In this document: positions 8,283 through 16,748 of the stretch, piece by piece | Position numbering within the stretch: the first letter of the stretch is position 1 | Layout: each line of letters starts with the position of its first letter | From: Clostridiales bacterium | Lineage (GTDB): Bacteria; Bacillota; Clostridia; Lachnospirales; Lachnospiraceae | Assembly: GCA_018365455.1 (NCBI GenBank) | Contig: JAGZJZ010000066.1 | Span: 1-33,319, forward strand | Reading direction: 5' to 3' | Length of the DNA stretch: 33,319 nt | Made by a program: the position numbers and the translations under genes | Notes under the pieces: model-generated | The model's input: the letters and a program-made list of their open reading frames with translations, nothing else | What the model was told of the DNA's origin: nothing | The model's database searches: none

Positions 8283-9977
8283 ATGAAAAAACGAACAACA
8301 GCAATTCTACTGGCATCTGCTATGGCGGTAACTTCTCTGGCAGGATGTGCAGGAAGTACTACTGCAGGCGGAGACAGTAAAGAAACAGGGCAAAGTACGC
8401 AGGCGGCAGCAGGAAAAGAGAGCAGTGGGGACAACGGAAATACCGGCAGCGGGGAAAAGACGAAGTTAAAAGCAGTCTTTGTGTCCCATGCGTTGACGAA
8501 AAGTGTGGAGGATATGAAGTGGCTGCAGGAATTAGAAGACCAGTGCAATGTGGAGATTGAATGGGAACAGATCTATCAGGACTGGGAAACGGTGAAATCT
8601 ACCAGATTTGCATCCGGGGATATTCCCGATATCCTGTTTAACGCCACAACAGATTCCGATTATACCAAATACAGCGGATTGTTTCAGGACATGTCAGAGT
8701 TGATTGATTCAGACGCACCAAATATAAAGGAAATGTTCAACGATGAGCCGGATACGAAGATTCTGGCGCAGACACCGGAAGGACAGATCTATGGAATTCC
8801 CAAGTGCCAGAGTAAGTGGCCGGATACCAATACGGTTCTCTTTATTAATAAACAATGGCTTGATAATCTGGGGCTGCAAGAGCCGAAAACCTTCACCGAA
8901 CTGGAAACTGTCCTGAAAGCGTTTAAAGAACAGGATGCCAACGGAAACGGAGATCCGGGTGATGAGATACCATTGGATTTCAACGCTTATGGCGGAAATA
9001 ATGCCTGGTTTAACAGTGCATATTCCCTGCTAAAGTTATTGCCTTCCATGGGGATTCAGATGACGGACATTGTAACGGACGGCTACTTTGCGGAAGATGC
9101 GAAAGTAAAATGCTTTGCGGTGGATGAACGCTATAAACTATTCATGAAATATTTAAACAGGCTTTACACTCAGGGGCTGATTAACAGTAATGCAATTACA
9201 AATGATTACTCGGCTTTTCAATCTCTTTCCAGAGGAAATGAAAAGGGAGAGGCAGTGGTAGGCTGTGTCTTTGGATGGGAAGAGACTGATAAATTCGGAC
9301 CGGATTTATACAGCCAGTATACGGCACTTGCACCGCTTGAATACGATGTGGACTGTGCACCCGGCACCTATGACACACGCTGGAGTTACGATTTTGACCA
9401 GCTGAATATGCAGGCGAACCGTGTTGCAATGAGTGCAAAGTGTGAAAATAAAAATGCAGCTATGAAATTTATTGATGGTTTCTATGATAAAACAAAAAGC
9501 GTAGAGACATTATTTGGCGGAATCAGTGACGGTTGTCTGGAGAAGACGGACGATCATAATTTTAAAGTACTTCCCCCAATGGATTCGTCTACTGATCCGG
9601 GGACATGGAAGTGGACAAATACCTTTGCTGATTTCGGACCCCTCTATATTCGAAAGGACTGCAATATTGAGATGTCTGAGGATATGAATAATGCGTTAAA
9701 AGAAAGAGAGGTCTATAAGGATGCACTTGCAAAGGTAACAGATCAGGATTATTACCCCCAGTTATTTATGAAATACTCAGAAGAGGAACAGAATACCATG
9801 GCACTCACCCAGGCAAATATTAATAATATCATTGATAATTATTGGTCTTTGTGGATGACGGGAGAATCAGATATCGATGCAGACTGGGATAGTTATGTTA
9901 AAAATGTAGAAGCAGCAGGGCTTAAAGAGGTACTAAATATACGCCAGAAAGCTTTCGACAACTATCTGGCAAAATAA
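8283..9977 (+). CDS. Sugar ABC transporter lipoprotein binding protein (LplA-like)
   Basis: The protein has 564 residues. The signal peptide MKKRTTAILLASAMAVTSLA ends in a lipobox SLAGC, so the mature protein is anchored by a lipidated cysteine to the outer face of the membrane. A low-complexity Gly/Ser/Thr/Gln linker follows, then an extracellular solute-binding fold of family 1. The length and pairing with LplB- and YtcP-type permeases fit the LplA-like group for oligosaccharides. The ATG at 8283 is preferred over 8268, because the segment between them carries the ribosome site GGAGGT. It lies between the GH127 gene and the permeases and probably delivers arabino-oligosaccharides. Confidence 0.9.
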   Translation: MKKRTTAILLASAMAVTSLAGCAGSTTAGGDSKETGQSTQAAAGKESSGDNGNTGSGEKTKLKAVFVSHALTKSVEDMKWLQELEDQCNVEIEWEQIYQDWETVKSTRFASGDIPDILFNATTDSDYTKYSGLFQDMSELIDSDAPNIKEMFNDEPDTKILAQTPEGQIYGIPKCQSKWPDTNTVLFINKQWLDNLGLQEPKTFTELETVLKAFKEQDANGNGDPGDEIPLDFNAYGGNNAWFNSAYSLLKLLPSMGIQMTDIVTDGYFAEDAKVKCFAVDERYKLFMKYLNRLYTQGLINSNAITNDYSAFQSLSRGNEKGEAVVGCVFGWEETDKFGPDLYSQYTALAPLEYDVDCAPGTYDTRWSYDFDQLNMQANRVAMSAKCENKNAAMKFIDGFYDKTKSVETLFGGISDGCLEKTDDHNFKVLPPMDSSTDPGTWKWTNTFADFGPLYIRKDCNIEMSEDMNNALKEREVYKDALAKVTDQDYYPQLFMKYSEEEQNTMALTQANINNIIDNYWSLWMTGESDIDADWDSYVKNVEAAGLKEVLNIRQKAFDNYLAK

Positions 9978-9982
9978 AAAAA

Positions 9983-10012
9983 TGCGGGGTGTGATCTGAC
10001 TTGCATCCCGCA
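9983..10012 (+). other. Intercistronic stem-loop after binding-protein gene
   Basis: TGCGGGGTG (9983-9991) pairs with CATCCCGCA (10004-10012), one G-U, around a 12-base loop. No T-run follows, so it is more likely a 3'-end stabilising or partial-processing structure than a full terminator. Confidence 0.55.
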
Positions 10013-10053
10013 GTTTCACCCTGAATCCAGATGCAGTGAGAGGAGCAATATTT

Positions 10054-10965
10054 ATGGTAAATATAAAAAAATATTTCAGACGCAATTGGCAGTTATGGGT
10101 CATGCTGTTTCCCGCCATGTTATACATATTGATATTTTGCTATGTGCCCATGTACGGAATCCAGCTGGCTTTTCGGGAATATGATTTTTCGAAAGGGCTT
10201 ACAGGAGGGGCATTTGCAGGTTTTAAATATTTCAAACAGTATTTTGAAAGTCCTATGTTCTTCACGACTTTGAAAAATACATTTGTGATCTCTTTTGCCA
10301 GTATCCTTGTAGGTTTCCCCATTCCAATCATTTTGGCGATGGTGGTAAATCAGATCCGCAACAAGAAGTGGAAGAGAACTGTACAGACCACAGTTTATAT
10401 TCCTTATTTTATCTCGGTGGTAGTACTTGTTTCCATGCTGCGTATAATGCTGGCAGACGATACCGGCGTCATCAGCAATTTTCTCAAAGCAATTCATCTT
10501 GTTGGCAAGGATGTAAATCTCCTGGGCTCCGAGTCTACATTTATGCCGGTATATGTGCTGTCAGGAGTTTGGCAGACTATGGGGTGGAACAGCATTATTT
10601 TTATAGCGGCATTGTCTTCTGTGGATACCCAGTTATACGATGCCTGCAGAATCGATGGCGCAAATAGATGGCAGACCATGATTCATATTGACCTGCCGGC
10701 GATCATGCCCACGATTATCATTATGCTGATTATGAATATGGGAAACATCCTGAATGTAGGCTTTGATAAAGTGTTCCTTATGCAGAACAGTCTGAATCTG
10801 GGCGCATCCCAGGTAATTTCCACCTATGTGTATACAGTAGGAATCAAGTCATCCCAGTTTAGCTTTGGTGCTGCAGTGGGGTTATTCAATACACTGATTA
10901 ATTTTGTTTTCCTGATGGCTACTAATGCAATTGCAAAACGCAGTACAGGAACCGGTCTGATGTAA
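10054..10965 (+). CDS. Sugar ABC permease (LplB-like)
   Basis: This 303-residue integral membrane protein has about six transmembrane segments. It carries the EAA-type cytoplasmic loop DACRIDGANRWQTMIHIDLP, which contacts the ATPase. The N-terminus (KYFRRNWQLWVMLFPAMLYI) and the PMYGIQLAFREY segment are typical of LplB-type permeases. The ATG at 10054 is chosen because GAGAGGAG lies upstream; the open frame also includes a GTG at 10036 that overlaps this site. It forms the membrane channel with the next gene. Confidence 0.9.
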   Translation: MVNIKKYFRRNWQLWVMLFPAMLYILIFCYVPMYGIQLAFREYDFSKGLTGGAFAGFKYFKQYFESPMFFTTLKNTFVISFASILVGFPIPIILAMVVNQIRNKKWKRTVQTTVYIPYFISVVVLVSMLRIMLADDTGVISNFLKAIHLVGKDVNLLGSESTFMPVYVLSGVWQTMGWNSIIFIAALSSVDTQLYDACRIDGANRWQTMIHIDLPAIMPTIIIMLIMNMGNILNVGFDKVFLMQNSLNLGASQVISTYVYTVGIKSSQFSFGAAVGLFNTLINFVFLMATNAIAKRSTGTGLM

Positions 10966-10977
10966 GGAGGAGATTAA

Positions 10978-11874
10978 ATGGTAAGAAGTAAAATAAAATA
11001 CAAAAGTCCGGCTGACAGAATCTTTGGGGCAGCAATAGTTCTCTTAAGTATTCTGGTCTTCGCAATTGTCGCCTACCCACTTTGGTTTGTCCTGATTGCA
11101 TCTGTAAGCAATTCCAATCTGGTGAATCTGGGGAAGGTAACTATTTTCCCCAAAGACATTCGTTTTTATGGATACCAGCAGGTATTTCAGGATGCAAGAA
11201 TCTGGAGAGGATATCTGAATACGATCATTTATGTAGTTCTGGGCACACTGCTGAATATGGCGGTTACTATGCCGGCAGCTTATGCGCTGTCCAGACCGGA
11301 TTTTAAGGGACGTGGTAAAATAATGTTCTATTTTGTCTTTACGATGTTCTTCAGCGGAGGACTGGTTCCGCTGTATATGACAATCAGCTCACTGGGATTA
11401 ATCAGCACCAGAACGATTTTGATTACAATAGTGGCAGTGAATACTTATAACCTGATCATTGCCAGGACCTTCATAGAGTCCTCAATTCCCAATGACCTTT
11501 ACGAGGCAGCCGTGATCGATGGCTGTTCCCACTTTAAATATTTCTTTAAAGTAGTCATGCCGCTATCCAAGGCAGTGGCAGCTGTATTGGTTCTCTACTA
11601 TGCAGTATTTCACTGGAACGATTTTTTCAATGCCCTGATGTTTAACAGCAACAATAAAATTGAACCTTTGCAGATTGTGCTGCGCCGTATACTGCTATTA
11701 AATGAAGCATTTGCCAGCGGCAGTGGTGCTGTAGGAGGCGGTTATGCCCAAAGCTCGGCAGATCAGGTGAAGTATGCGGTGATTATTGTATCTACACTGC
11801 CGATTTTATGTGTGTATCCATTTATTCAGAAATATTTTGAAAAAGGGGTTATGATTGGAGCAGTGAAAGGTTAG
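10978..11874 (+). CDS. Sugar ABC permease (YtcP-like)
   Basis: The second membrane subunit has 298 residues and about six transmembrane segments. Its EAA loop reads EAAVIDGCSHFKYFFKVVMP, and WNDFFNALMF follows in the typical position. The C-terminus GVMIGAVKG is characteristic of YtcP-type proteins. An AAGGAGG site precedes the ATG, and the gene starts 12 bp after the LplB-like gene. No ATP-binding subunit follows, so the importer must use an ATPase encoded elsewhere, as is common in Firmicutes (MsmK/MsmX type). Confidence 0.9.
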   Translation: MVRSKIKYKSPADRIFGAAIVLLSILVFAIVAYPLWFVLIASVSNSNLVNLGKVTIFPKDIRFYGYQQVFQDARIWRGYLNTIIYVVLGTLLNMAVTMPAAYALSRPDFKGRGKIMFYFVFTMFFSGGLVPLYMTISSLGLISTRTILITIVAVNTYNLIIARTFIESSIPNDLYEAAVIDGCSHFKYFFKVVMPLSKAVAAVLVLYYAVFHWNDFFNALMFNSNNKIEPLQIVLRRILLLNEAFASGSGAVGGGYAQSSADQVKYAVIIVSTLPILCVYPFIQKYFEKGVMIGAVKG

Positions 11875-12203
11875 GTGCAGATAAAAAAGAGGAATTAGTG
11901 ACGCGGCTTTGTTAGAAGCGCTAAATGGATGCTGGAGAACAGGGGGGATGCGGATTAAAAGGAAAGAAGTTCTAATCTGCGTTTGGTGCATTACTGGGAG
12001 TTAATGAAAGATTTTAGCTGGTGAAGAAAAGTTTACCAGGCGGTAAAAATTGAAATAGATTAAATGTGTTGTGTTTTCAAGGGAAAATGGGTGGGGAATA
12101 TTTATTTTGGTAATTAGACGGCGGCTGGGGAAAAATTAGAAAAGCCTTGATTTTATGGGGGAATTGGGATATAGTGGGAAGATAGAATGGTGGATATTGG
12201 TTG
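11875..12203. other. Non-coding stretch and putative CRISPR leader
   Basis: No credible gene is seen in this stretch. A weak stem GCGGATTA/TAATCTGC (about 11949-11984) followed by TTT may end the sugar operon. The AT-rich, G-tract-containing part from about 12000 to 12203 is where the leader would lie, because repeats ending ATTGAAAC are normally read with the leader on their 5' side and the best-conserved repeats are at this end. No cas gene is found. Confidence 0.45.
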
Positions 12204-12620
12204 GATTAATAGTAATATGGGATGTATTGAAACGTGTCTTTATAACCCCGGCGGATACTCCCAGGGTTGATTAATAGTAATATGGGATGTATTGAAACGT
12301 GTCTTTATAACCCCGGCGGATACTCCCAGGGTTGATTAATAGTAATATGGGATGTATTGAAACAAAAGAGGAAGAACCAGAAAGTATACCATTGGTAGAT
12401 TAATAGTAATATAGGATGTATTGAAACTGTTCCTGTGGATCGCCAAGTACATTGTATTTGGGATTAATAGTAATATAGGATATATTGAAACTCCCAACGT
12501 ACTCCAGTTGCAACCAGCCTTTCTGGATTAACGGTAATATGATATGAACTGATAAATTTTAGGCACATAAAATTCAAGAGTCAAGTCATAGATTAATAGC
12601 AATATAGGATATATTTCCAT
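12204..12620 (+). CRISPR. Small CRISPR array, 5 good + 2 decayed repeats, no cas genes
   Basis: Thirty-base repeats start at 12204, 12269, 12334, 12398 and 12462. They begin GATTAATAGTAATA and end ATTGAAAC, the 3' end typical of type I-B and some type III repeats. Repeats 1-3 are identical; repeat 4 differs by one base and repeat 5 by one more. Degenerate copies lie at 12526-12555 and 12591-12620, where the 3' end is lost. Spacers are 35, 35, 34, 34, 34 and 35 bases. Spacers 1 and 2 are identical, and the others are unrelated to each other. Conservation falls away from the left, matching a leader on that side. Class assignment rests only on repeat shape. Confidence 0.88.
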
Positions 12621-12690
12621 TTAAACAATCAAATAACATCGCGATTACTTCATCAACCATCCTAAATCTCAAACAAAAAGAAAAAATCAA

Positions 12691-12719
12691 TTGACGTCTT
12701 CAAAAATTTATGGTATAAA
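12691..12719 (+). promoter_or_regulatory. Promoter of second tRNA-Trp
   Basis: TTGACG (12691-12696) and TATAAA (12714-12719) are 17 bp apart. The -10 box and leader resemble those of the first copy, but the -35 box and most of the spacer differ. The duplicated block therefore starts inside the promoter. Confidence 0.75.
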
Positions 12720-12741
12720 TAACAAGTCGGTAATTTTACAG

Positions 12742-12812
12742 AGGGGATTGGTCAAGTGGTATGACAGAAGTCTCCAAAACTTTTAGTGGGAGTTCGATTC
12801 TCTCATCCCCTG
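12742..12812 (+). tRNA. tRNA-Trp (anticodon CCA), copy 2
   Basis: All 71 bases are identical to the tRNA at 4531-4601, including the four-base variable region and the lack of encoded CCA (CTA follows). The 30 bases before it match copy 1 with one substitution and one extra T. It has its own promoter and a different terminator, so both copies look expressible. Confidence 0.88.
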
Positions 12813-12826
12813 CTATTACAGAACGA

Positions 12827-12857
12827 AATAATCAACCCGAAGGTTGGTTATTTTTTT
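12827..12857 (+). terminator. Terminator of second tRNA-Trp
   Basis: AATAATCAACC (12827-12837) pairs with GGTTGGTTATT (12842-12852), one G-U, around a CGAA tetraloop and ends in seven T residues. Confidence 0.85.
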
Positions 12858-12963
12858 GTCTAAAAACGAAGATGTAAAGATCATGGGAATGTGTGGAAAT
12901 GTAATCTTTGTCAACATTTATCGAAAAGCACTGCAAATTCTAATATATTTCTGTAATATTAAA

Positions 12964-12994
12964 TCTGGAATATCCAGAAGGGATATTGTATAAT
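12964..12994 (+). promoter_or_regulatory. Promoter with palindromic operator before MATE gene
   Basis: A perfect -10 box TATAAT lies at 12989-12994. A perfect inverted repeat, TCTGGA-ATA-TCCAGA, occupies 12964-12978, exactly where the -35 element should be; the -35 itself is poor (CTGGAA/TGGAAT). A regulator that binds the palindrome could block or recruit polymerase here. No regulator gene is adjacent. Confidence 0.5.
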
Positions 12995-13055
12995 AATCAA
13001 ACTGGTGTTTTGCCAGGGAAACAAAAGGAATTAAAGAAGGGGGACTCATTTTTTC

Positions 13056-14393
13056 ATGGAAAGAGATATGACGGTTGGAAGGCCGGCGAAACTTATTTTG
13101 TCGTTTGCATTACCGGTATTTATCGGCAATGTTTTTCAACAGTTTTATAGTATGATTGACTCGGTTATTGTTGGACGGTTTGTTGGAGTTGATGCTCTGG
13201 CAGCAGTTGGAGCTACCGGGACAATTATTTTTTTGATCTTGGGATTTTTGATGGGAATGACAACGGGATTCACGGTTTTAACCGCTCAGCGTTTTGGGTA
13301 TGGTGACATGGAAGGCATGCGTAAGACTGTTGGCTCCGCGATCATTTTATCTGTAATTGTTACAATTGTAATTACGTTTGTCAGCGTTATATGGCTGAAA
13401 CCGTTGCTTCATTTAATGAATACGCCGGAAAATATTTTTCAGGATACATATACGTATATGATGATTACGGCATGCGGATTTTTTACTCAGGTTATGTATA
13501 ATCTTTTTGCCAGTATTTTAAGGGCTCTGGGAAATAGCAAGGTTCCGCTTTATTTTCTGGTGGTATCAGCACTGTTAAATATTGTATTGGATCTGGTATT
13601 TATTATAGTATTCCATATGGGGGTTGCAGGAGCTGCTTACGCTACGGTTATCTCTCAGGGAGTGTCCGGTGTATTGTGCTTTCTTTATATTGTATTTAAA
13701 ATTCCAATGCTAAAGTTAAAGAGAGAGCATTTTAAGCTGGATTTTTATTGTGTAAAGAATCAGCTGGGCATTGGGTTGCCCATGGCACTTCAATTCTCTA
13801 TTACAGCAATTGGTACGATTATGATTCAAAGTGCTCTTAATACGCTGGGTTCCAGGGTAATTGCTTCTTATTCTGCGGCTTCGAAAATAGAAATATTCCT
13901 GACACAGGCTTTTAGTGCTCTGGGAGTCACTATGGCAACTTATTGTGCACAGAATAAAGGAGCAAATAAGATATCACGTATCCGGCAGGGAATTCGGCTG
14001 AGTGTAATCTACACGATTATCTACGGCGTTTTGGCTGGCGGAGGTATTATTCTCTTTGGAAGGCATTTAGTGAATTTCTTCATTGTTGGGCAGCCACAGG
14101 ATATTATGGGATATACGCAGACGTATTTTGTAATTTGCGGAACCTTTTATCCGATACTGGGAATTATATTTACCTTCCGAAATGGACTGCAGGGAATGGG
14201 GTATGGCTTAATGCCTATGGTTGGAGGTGTGGCAGAGTTAGCAGCGAGAGCGGTGGTGGCAGTGATTGCTTCCGGTATTGGTTCTTATGCAGGAATCTGT
14301 ACAGCGAATCCCATTGCATGGGTTGCAGCTAATATTCCTCTGATTATCGCCTATTTTGTGATTTTGAAACGGGAAGAACAGCGGGTAAGATAA
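13056..14393 (+). CDS. MATE family efflux transporter
   Basis: This 445-residue membrane protein has about twelve transmembrane segments in two homologous halves. Features of the DinF/NorM-type MatE fold include the N-terminal GRPAKLILSFALPVFIGN, then FYSMIDSVIVGRFVG, and in the second half LGIGLPMALQFSITAIGT. Such proteins export drugs or metabolites in exchange for sodium ions or protons; the substrate here is unknown. The ATG follows AAGAAGGGGG. The gene stands alone between its own promoter and a long terminator hairpin. Confidence 0.93.
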   Translation: MERDMTVGRPAKLILSFALPVFIGNVFQQFYSMIDSVIVGRFVGVDALAAVGATGTIIFLILGFLMGMTTGFTVLTAQRFGYGDMEGMRKTVGSAIILSVIVTIVITFVSVIWLKPLLHLMNTPENIFQDTYTYMMITACGFFTQVMYNLFASILRALGNSKVPLYFLVVSALLNIVLDLVFIIVFHMGVAGAAYATVISQGVSGVLCFLYIVFKIPMLKLKREHFKLDFYCVKNQLGIGLPMALQFSITAIGTIMIQSALNTLGSRVIASYSAASKIEIFLTQAFSALGVTMATYCAQNKGANKISRIRQGIRLSVIYTIIYGVLAGGGIILFGRHLVNFFIVGQPQDIMGYTQTYFVICGTFYPILGIIFTFRNGLQGMGYGLMPMVGGVAELAARAVVAVIASGIGSYAGICTANPIAWVAANIPLIIAYFVILKREEQRVR

Positions 14394-14405
14394 TATTAGA
14401 TAAAG

Positions 14406-14487
14406 AATAGCGATTCTTTGTAAAATGTTGAACGAGGTGAGAATGTATCTCAAAAACAGCATTTACAACGGATCGTTATTTTTTTTT
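14406..14487 (+). terminator. Unusually long terminator hairpin after MATE gene
   Basis: An imperfect stem of roughly 22-24 bp (14406-14430 against 14456-14480) encloses a second small hairpin, TGAGA-ATGTA-TCTCA. It ends in nine T residues at 14479-14487. It is a clear intrinsic terminator, but much longer than the other terminators in this window. Confidence 0.75.
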
Positions 14488-14571
14488 GGTATTTCAGAGT
14501 AATTTCAGTTTGTAAGTGTATGATAGAGTCGTAAAATGAAAATGACATACATACAAACAAAAGGGAATGAA

Positions 14572-15325
14572 ATGAAGAATCGTAAAAATAAACAGCGAAA
14601 GTATTGGAAATGGATTCAGACCATAGCAGTAGTAACTGCAATTGTCATGGTTGCCGTTGGTACCGGGTTTCAGCATTTTGTAGATGAATCAGAAAGTAAA
14701 AACATTACAAATAACAGAAATACACTGCAGGCAGCAGGAATTACCATTTTGGAACCGGAAGATACCTCCTGGGAGGCATTGGAACAAAAGCTTCAATCCA
14801 GTCTGAATAGATACGATGGCGACTGGAGTCTCTATATCAAAGATTTAGCGAAAGACAGGAGCATCAGCCTGAATAGTCATGAGATGCAGGCGGCAAGTCT
14901 GATTAAACTTTATATTATGGGAGCTGTGTATCAACAGGCAGAAAAGGGGAATTTGACTCTCTATGAGAATCAGATATCAGAGGATTTGGAGCAAATGATA
15001 ACCATCAGTGACAATGAAAGTGCCAATGAACTGGTACGTGCACTGGAGCCGGAAATTGAATTTTCAGATTGCCTGGAGAAGGTGAACAGTTATATTACAG
15101 CAGCAGGAAGTGGATTATAAAATACCGGAGAGCCTGCCATCTAATGTTAAGGTTGCAAATAAAACAGGGGAAACGGATGATTGTGAGAATGATTGTGCCA
15201 TCGTGTACTCAAATGGCGGAGACTATATCATATGTATGATGTCAGAGGGGTGGAATTCTGATGAAGAGGCAGTTACCCGTATACAGGATATAAGTCAGAT
15301 GGTATACCAGTATTTTAATCCTTGA
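14572..15325 (+). pseudogene. Class A beta-lactamase-like serine hydrolase remnant
   Basis: The first frame (14572-15120) has an N-terminal membrane anchor (about residues 10-35). It then shows the SxxK motif SLIK (Ser109, Lys112) and the SDN motif (146-148), and stops with AAGSGL. The rest continues in another frame from about 15115 to 15325, carrying the KTG motif (NKTGET, lysine codon at 15161) and the usual C-terminal helix. SDN and KTG are only about 51 codons apart, against roughly 100 in the family, so about 50 residues plus frame are lost. An intact gene would encode a surface or periplasm-facing serine hydrolase, not necessarily a true antibiotic hydrolase. Start 14572 is favoured by AAGGGA upstream; another ATG in frame lies at 14536. 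Confidence 0.78.
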
Positions 15326-15456
15326 TATGATACGCAGGTATTTTAAGTAGTGAAGCTTAGAGATAGTTCATAGAATATGGATTACCAGGGACAGAGAAAA
15401 CGGGAGTAGATAGCATTCGAAATATTTGGAAAAAACATGAAAGTTATTAAAGACTT

Positions 15457-15495
15457 GGGGTGGTCTGATTAAAGCAAATTTAATCAGACCACCCC
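15457..15495. terminator. Perfect 17-bp hairpin between convergent genes
   Basis: The left arm (15457-15473, beginning GGGGTGGTCTGATTAAA) pairs perfectly with 15479-15495 around GCAAA. It lies directly after the stop of the LacI-type gene on the minus strand and downstream of the beta-lactamase-like remnant. U-tracts are short on both sides, so it is probably a bidirectional terminator of moderate strength. Confidence 0.65.
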
Positions 15496-15496
15496 T

Positions 15497-16555
15497 TTAT
15501 CTATACAACATTTCAATCTGCATTTGGTCTTCTAAATAGTATCTTGCATTCGTTGAAAATATAGCCTCTAGCTTATTATACATTACTGAACTGCTGGGGC
15601 GTATTCCATTATTGAGATAGCGGTAGAGAATTTTTACGGCAAAATAACCCTGATGATATGGTTCATGGCAAATAGTTGCGGTAATAGAACCTTTTTTTAA
15701 ACCATGATAGATATCATCATTTAAATCATATCCGACCACTCTTTTTTTTGACTCCAAACCTAAATCCAATATTGCCTGTGACGTCTGCTCCATACCCGCA
15801 AAGCTTACAAAAATTCCCGAAATTTCAGGATGTTCCTTTATGAGGTTGTAGACACCTTCATACACACCTTCACCCATGCGGGAAAAACGGCAGATATGTG
15901 TGATGGAGATTTCTTTGTAATTAGAGAGCTCTCTTCGGAATCCTGTAATTCTCTGATCAACGGAGATAACAGGATCTTTTAAAGCAAGGATTGCTACTTC
16001 TCCATGATAATCCATGGATTTTGTCATAATTTCCCCTGCAAGTATTCCAGCCTGGATATAGTCACATCCGATGTAACAGAGATGCTCCACGGAGGGAATT
16101 TCTACATTGATAATCACAATGGGAAAGCCTCTTGATGAAAGCCGGCTGATTTCTTCCACGAGCATCTGTGGAACATTAGGTGCAATAGCAATGCCATGAT
16201 AGCCTTTGGCAGGTAAATCCTGCATTAATTTTAATTGTTCTTCCGGATGCAGTATGTCTGTGACATAGTAGTCCACTTCCAGCCCGAAACTTCTCAGCTC
16301 GTTATAGGCACTGGTAATGCCGCGGGTTACCTGCTCCCAGAAAAACTTGGGATCAGAAAATATAATAACCGCTATGCGTATAGATTTTTTCATTACTAAG
16401 GATCTGGCTGTTTCATTTGGTGTATATCCGTATTTCTCTAAAGCTTCCTGAATCTTCTGGCGGGTTTCTTCTTTTACGTTGGGCTGATTGTTAATTACGC
16501 GGCTGACGGTGCCCCGAGAGATACCCAATAAATTGGCAATTTCAGATGTAGTCAT
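15497..16555 (-). CDS. LacI-family transcriptional regulator
   Basis: The 352-residue protein begins with the LacI DNA-binding helix-turn-helix (TTSEIANLLGISRGTVSRVI, residues 2-21) and hinge, here YTPNETARSLVMKKS. A periplasmic-binding-protein-like sensor domain (about 60-340) follows, of the type that binds sugars. A GGGGGA site precedes the ATG at 16555. It is divergent from the alpha-xyloside operon, whose start region carries a perfect LacI-type palindrome, so it is very likely that operon's repressor. The inducer is unknown, probably a sugar released by the operon's hydrolases. Confidence 0.93.
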   Translation of the reverse strand: MTTSEIANLLGISRGTVSRVINNQPNVKEETRQKIQEALEKYGYTPNETARSLVMKKSIRIAVIIFSDPKFFWEQVTRGITSAYNELRSFGLEVDYYVTDILHPEEQLKLMQDLPAKGYHGIAIAPNVPQMLVEEISRLSSRGFPIVIINVEIPSVEHLCYIGCDYIQAGILAGEIMTKSMDYHGEVAILALKDPVISVDQRITGFRRELSNYKEISITHICRFSRMGEGVYEGVYNLIKEHPEISGIFVSFAGMEQTSQAILDLGLESKKRVVGYDLNDDIYHGLKKGSITATICHEPYHQGYFAVKILYRYLNNGIRPSSSVMYNKLEAIFSTNARYYLEDQMQIEMLYR

Positions 16556-16613
16556 AACTTATTCCCCCAAAATTCTTATATGTAAATATAAAAAATGTTA
16601 CAATGTAATCATT

Positions 16614-16642
16614 ATATTACGACAACTATGAGAGGATGTCAA
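16614..16642 (-). promoter_or_regulatory. Promoter of the LacI-type regulator
   Basis: On the minus strand TTGACA (16637-16642) is followed after 17 bp by TAATAT (16614-16619). Just downstream, TTACA-A-TGTAA (16598-16608) forms a short inverted repeat near the expected start site; it might serve autoregulation but lacks the central CG of the other operator. Confidence 0.6.
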
Positions 16643-16707
16643 GAAGATTTAGCAAAATTAATAAATAATTTTCTGTAAATATGTTAAAAATGCACATGAA
16701 AAATGAA

Positions 16708-16736
16708 TTGACAAGTATATAATTAAGCAATATAAT
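16708..16736 (+). promoter_or_regulatory. Consensus sigma-A promoter of xyloside operon
   Basis: TTGACA (16708-16713) and TATAAT (16731-16736) are both perfect and separated by 17 bp. This is the strongest promoter in the window and would need tight repression. Confidence 0.88.
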
Positions 16737-16748
16737 GAACATAACAAA

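Noticed and set aside
12204..12620. Plain minisatellite instead of CRISPR
   Set aside because: The 34-35-base intervals are mostly unique and of constant length while repeats are conserved, which fits CRISPR and not a tandem repeat.
4531..12812. Integrative element with att sites at the tRNAs
   Set aside because: No integrase, excisionase or other mobility gene is present between the tRNAs; only the duplication itself is supported.
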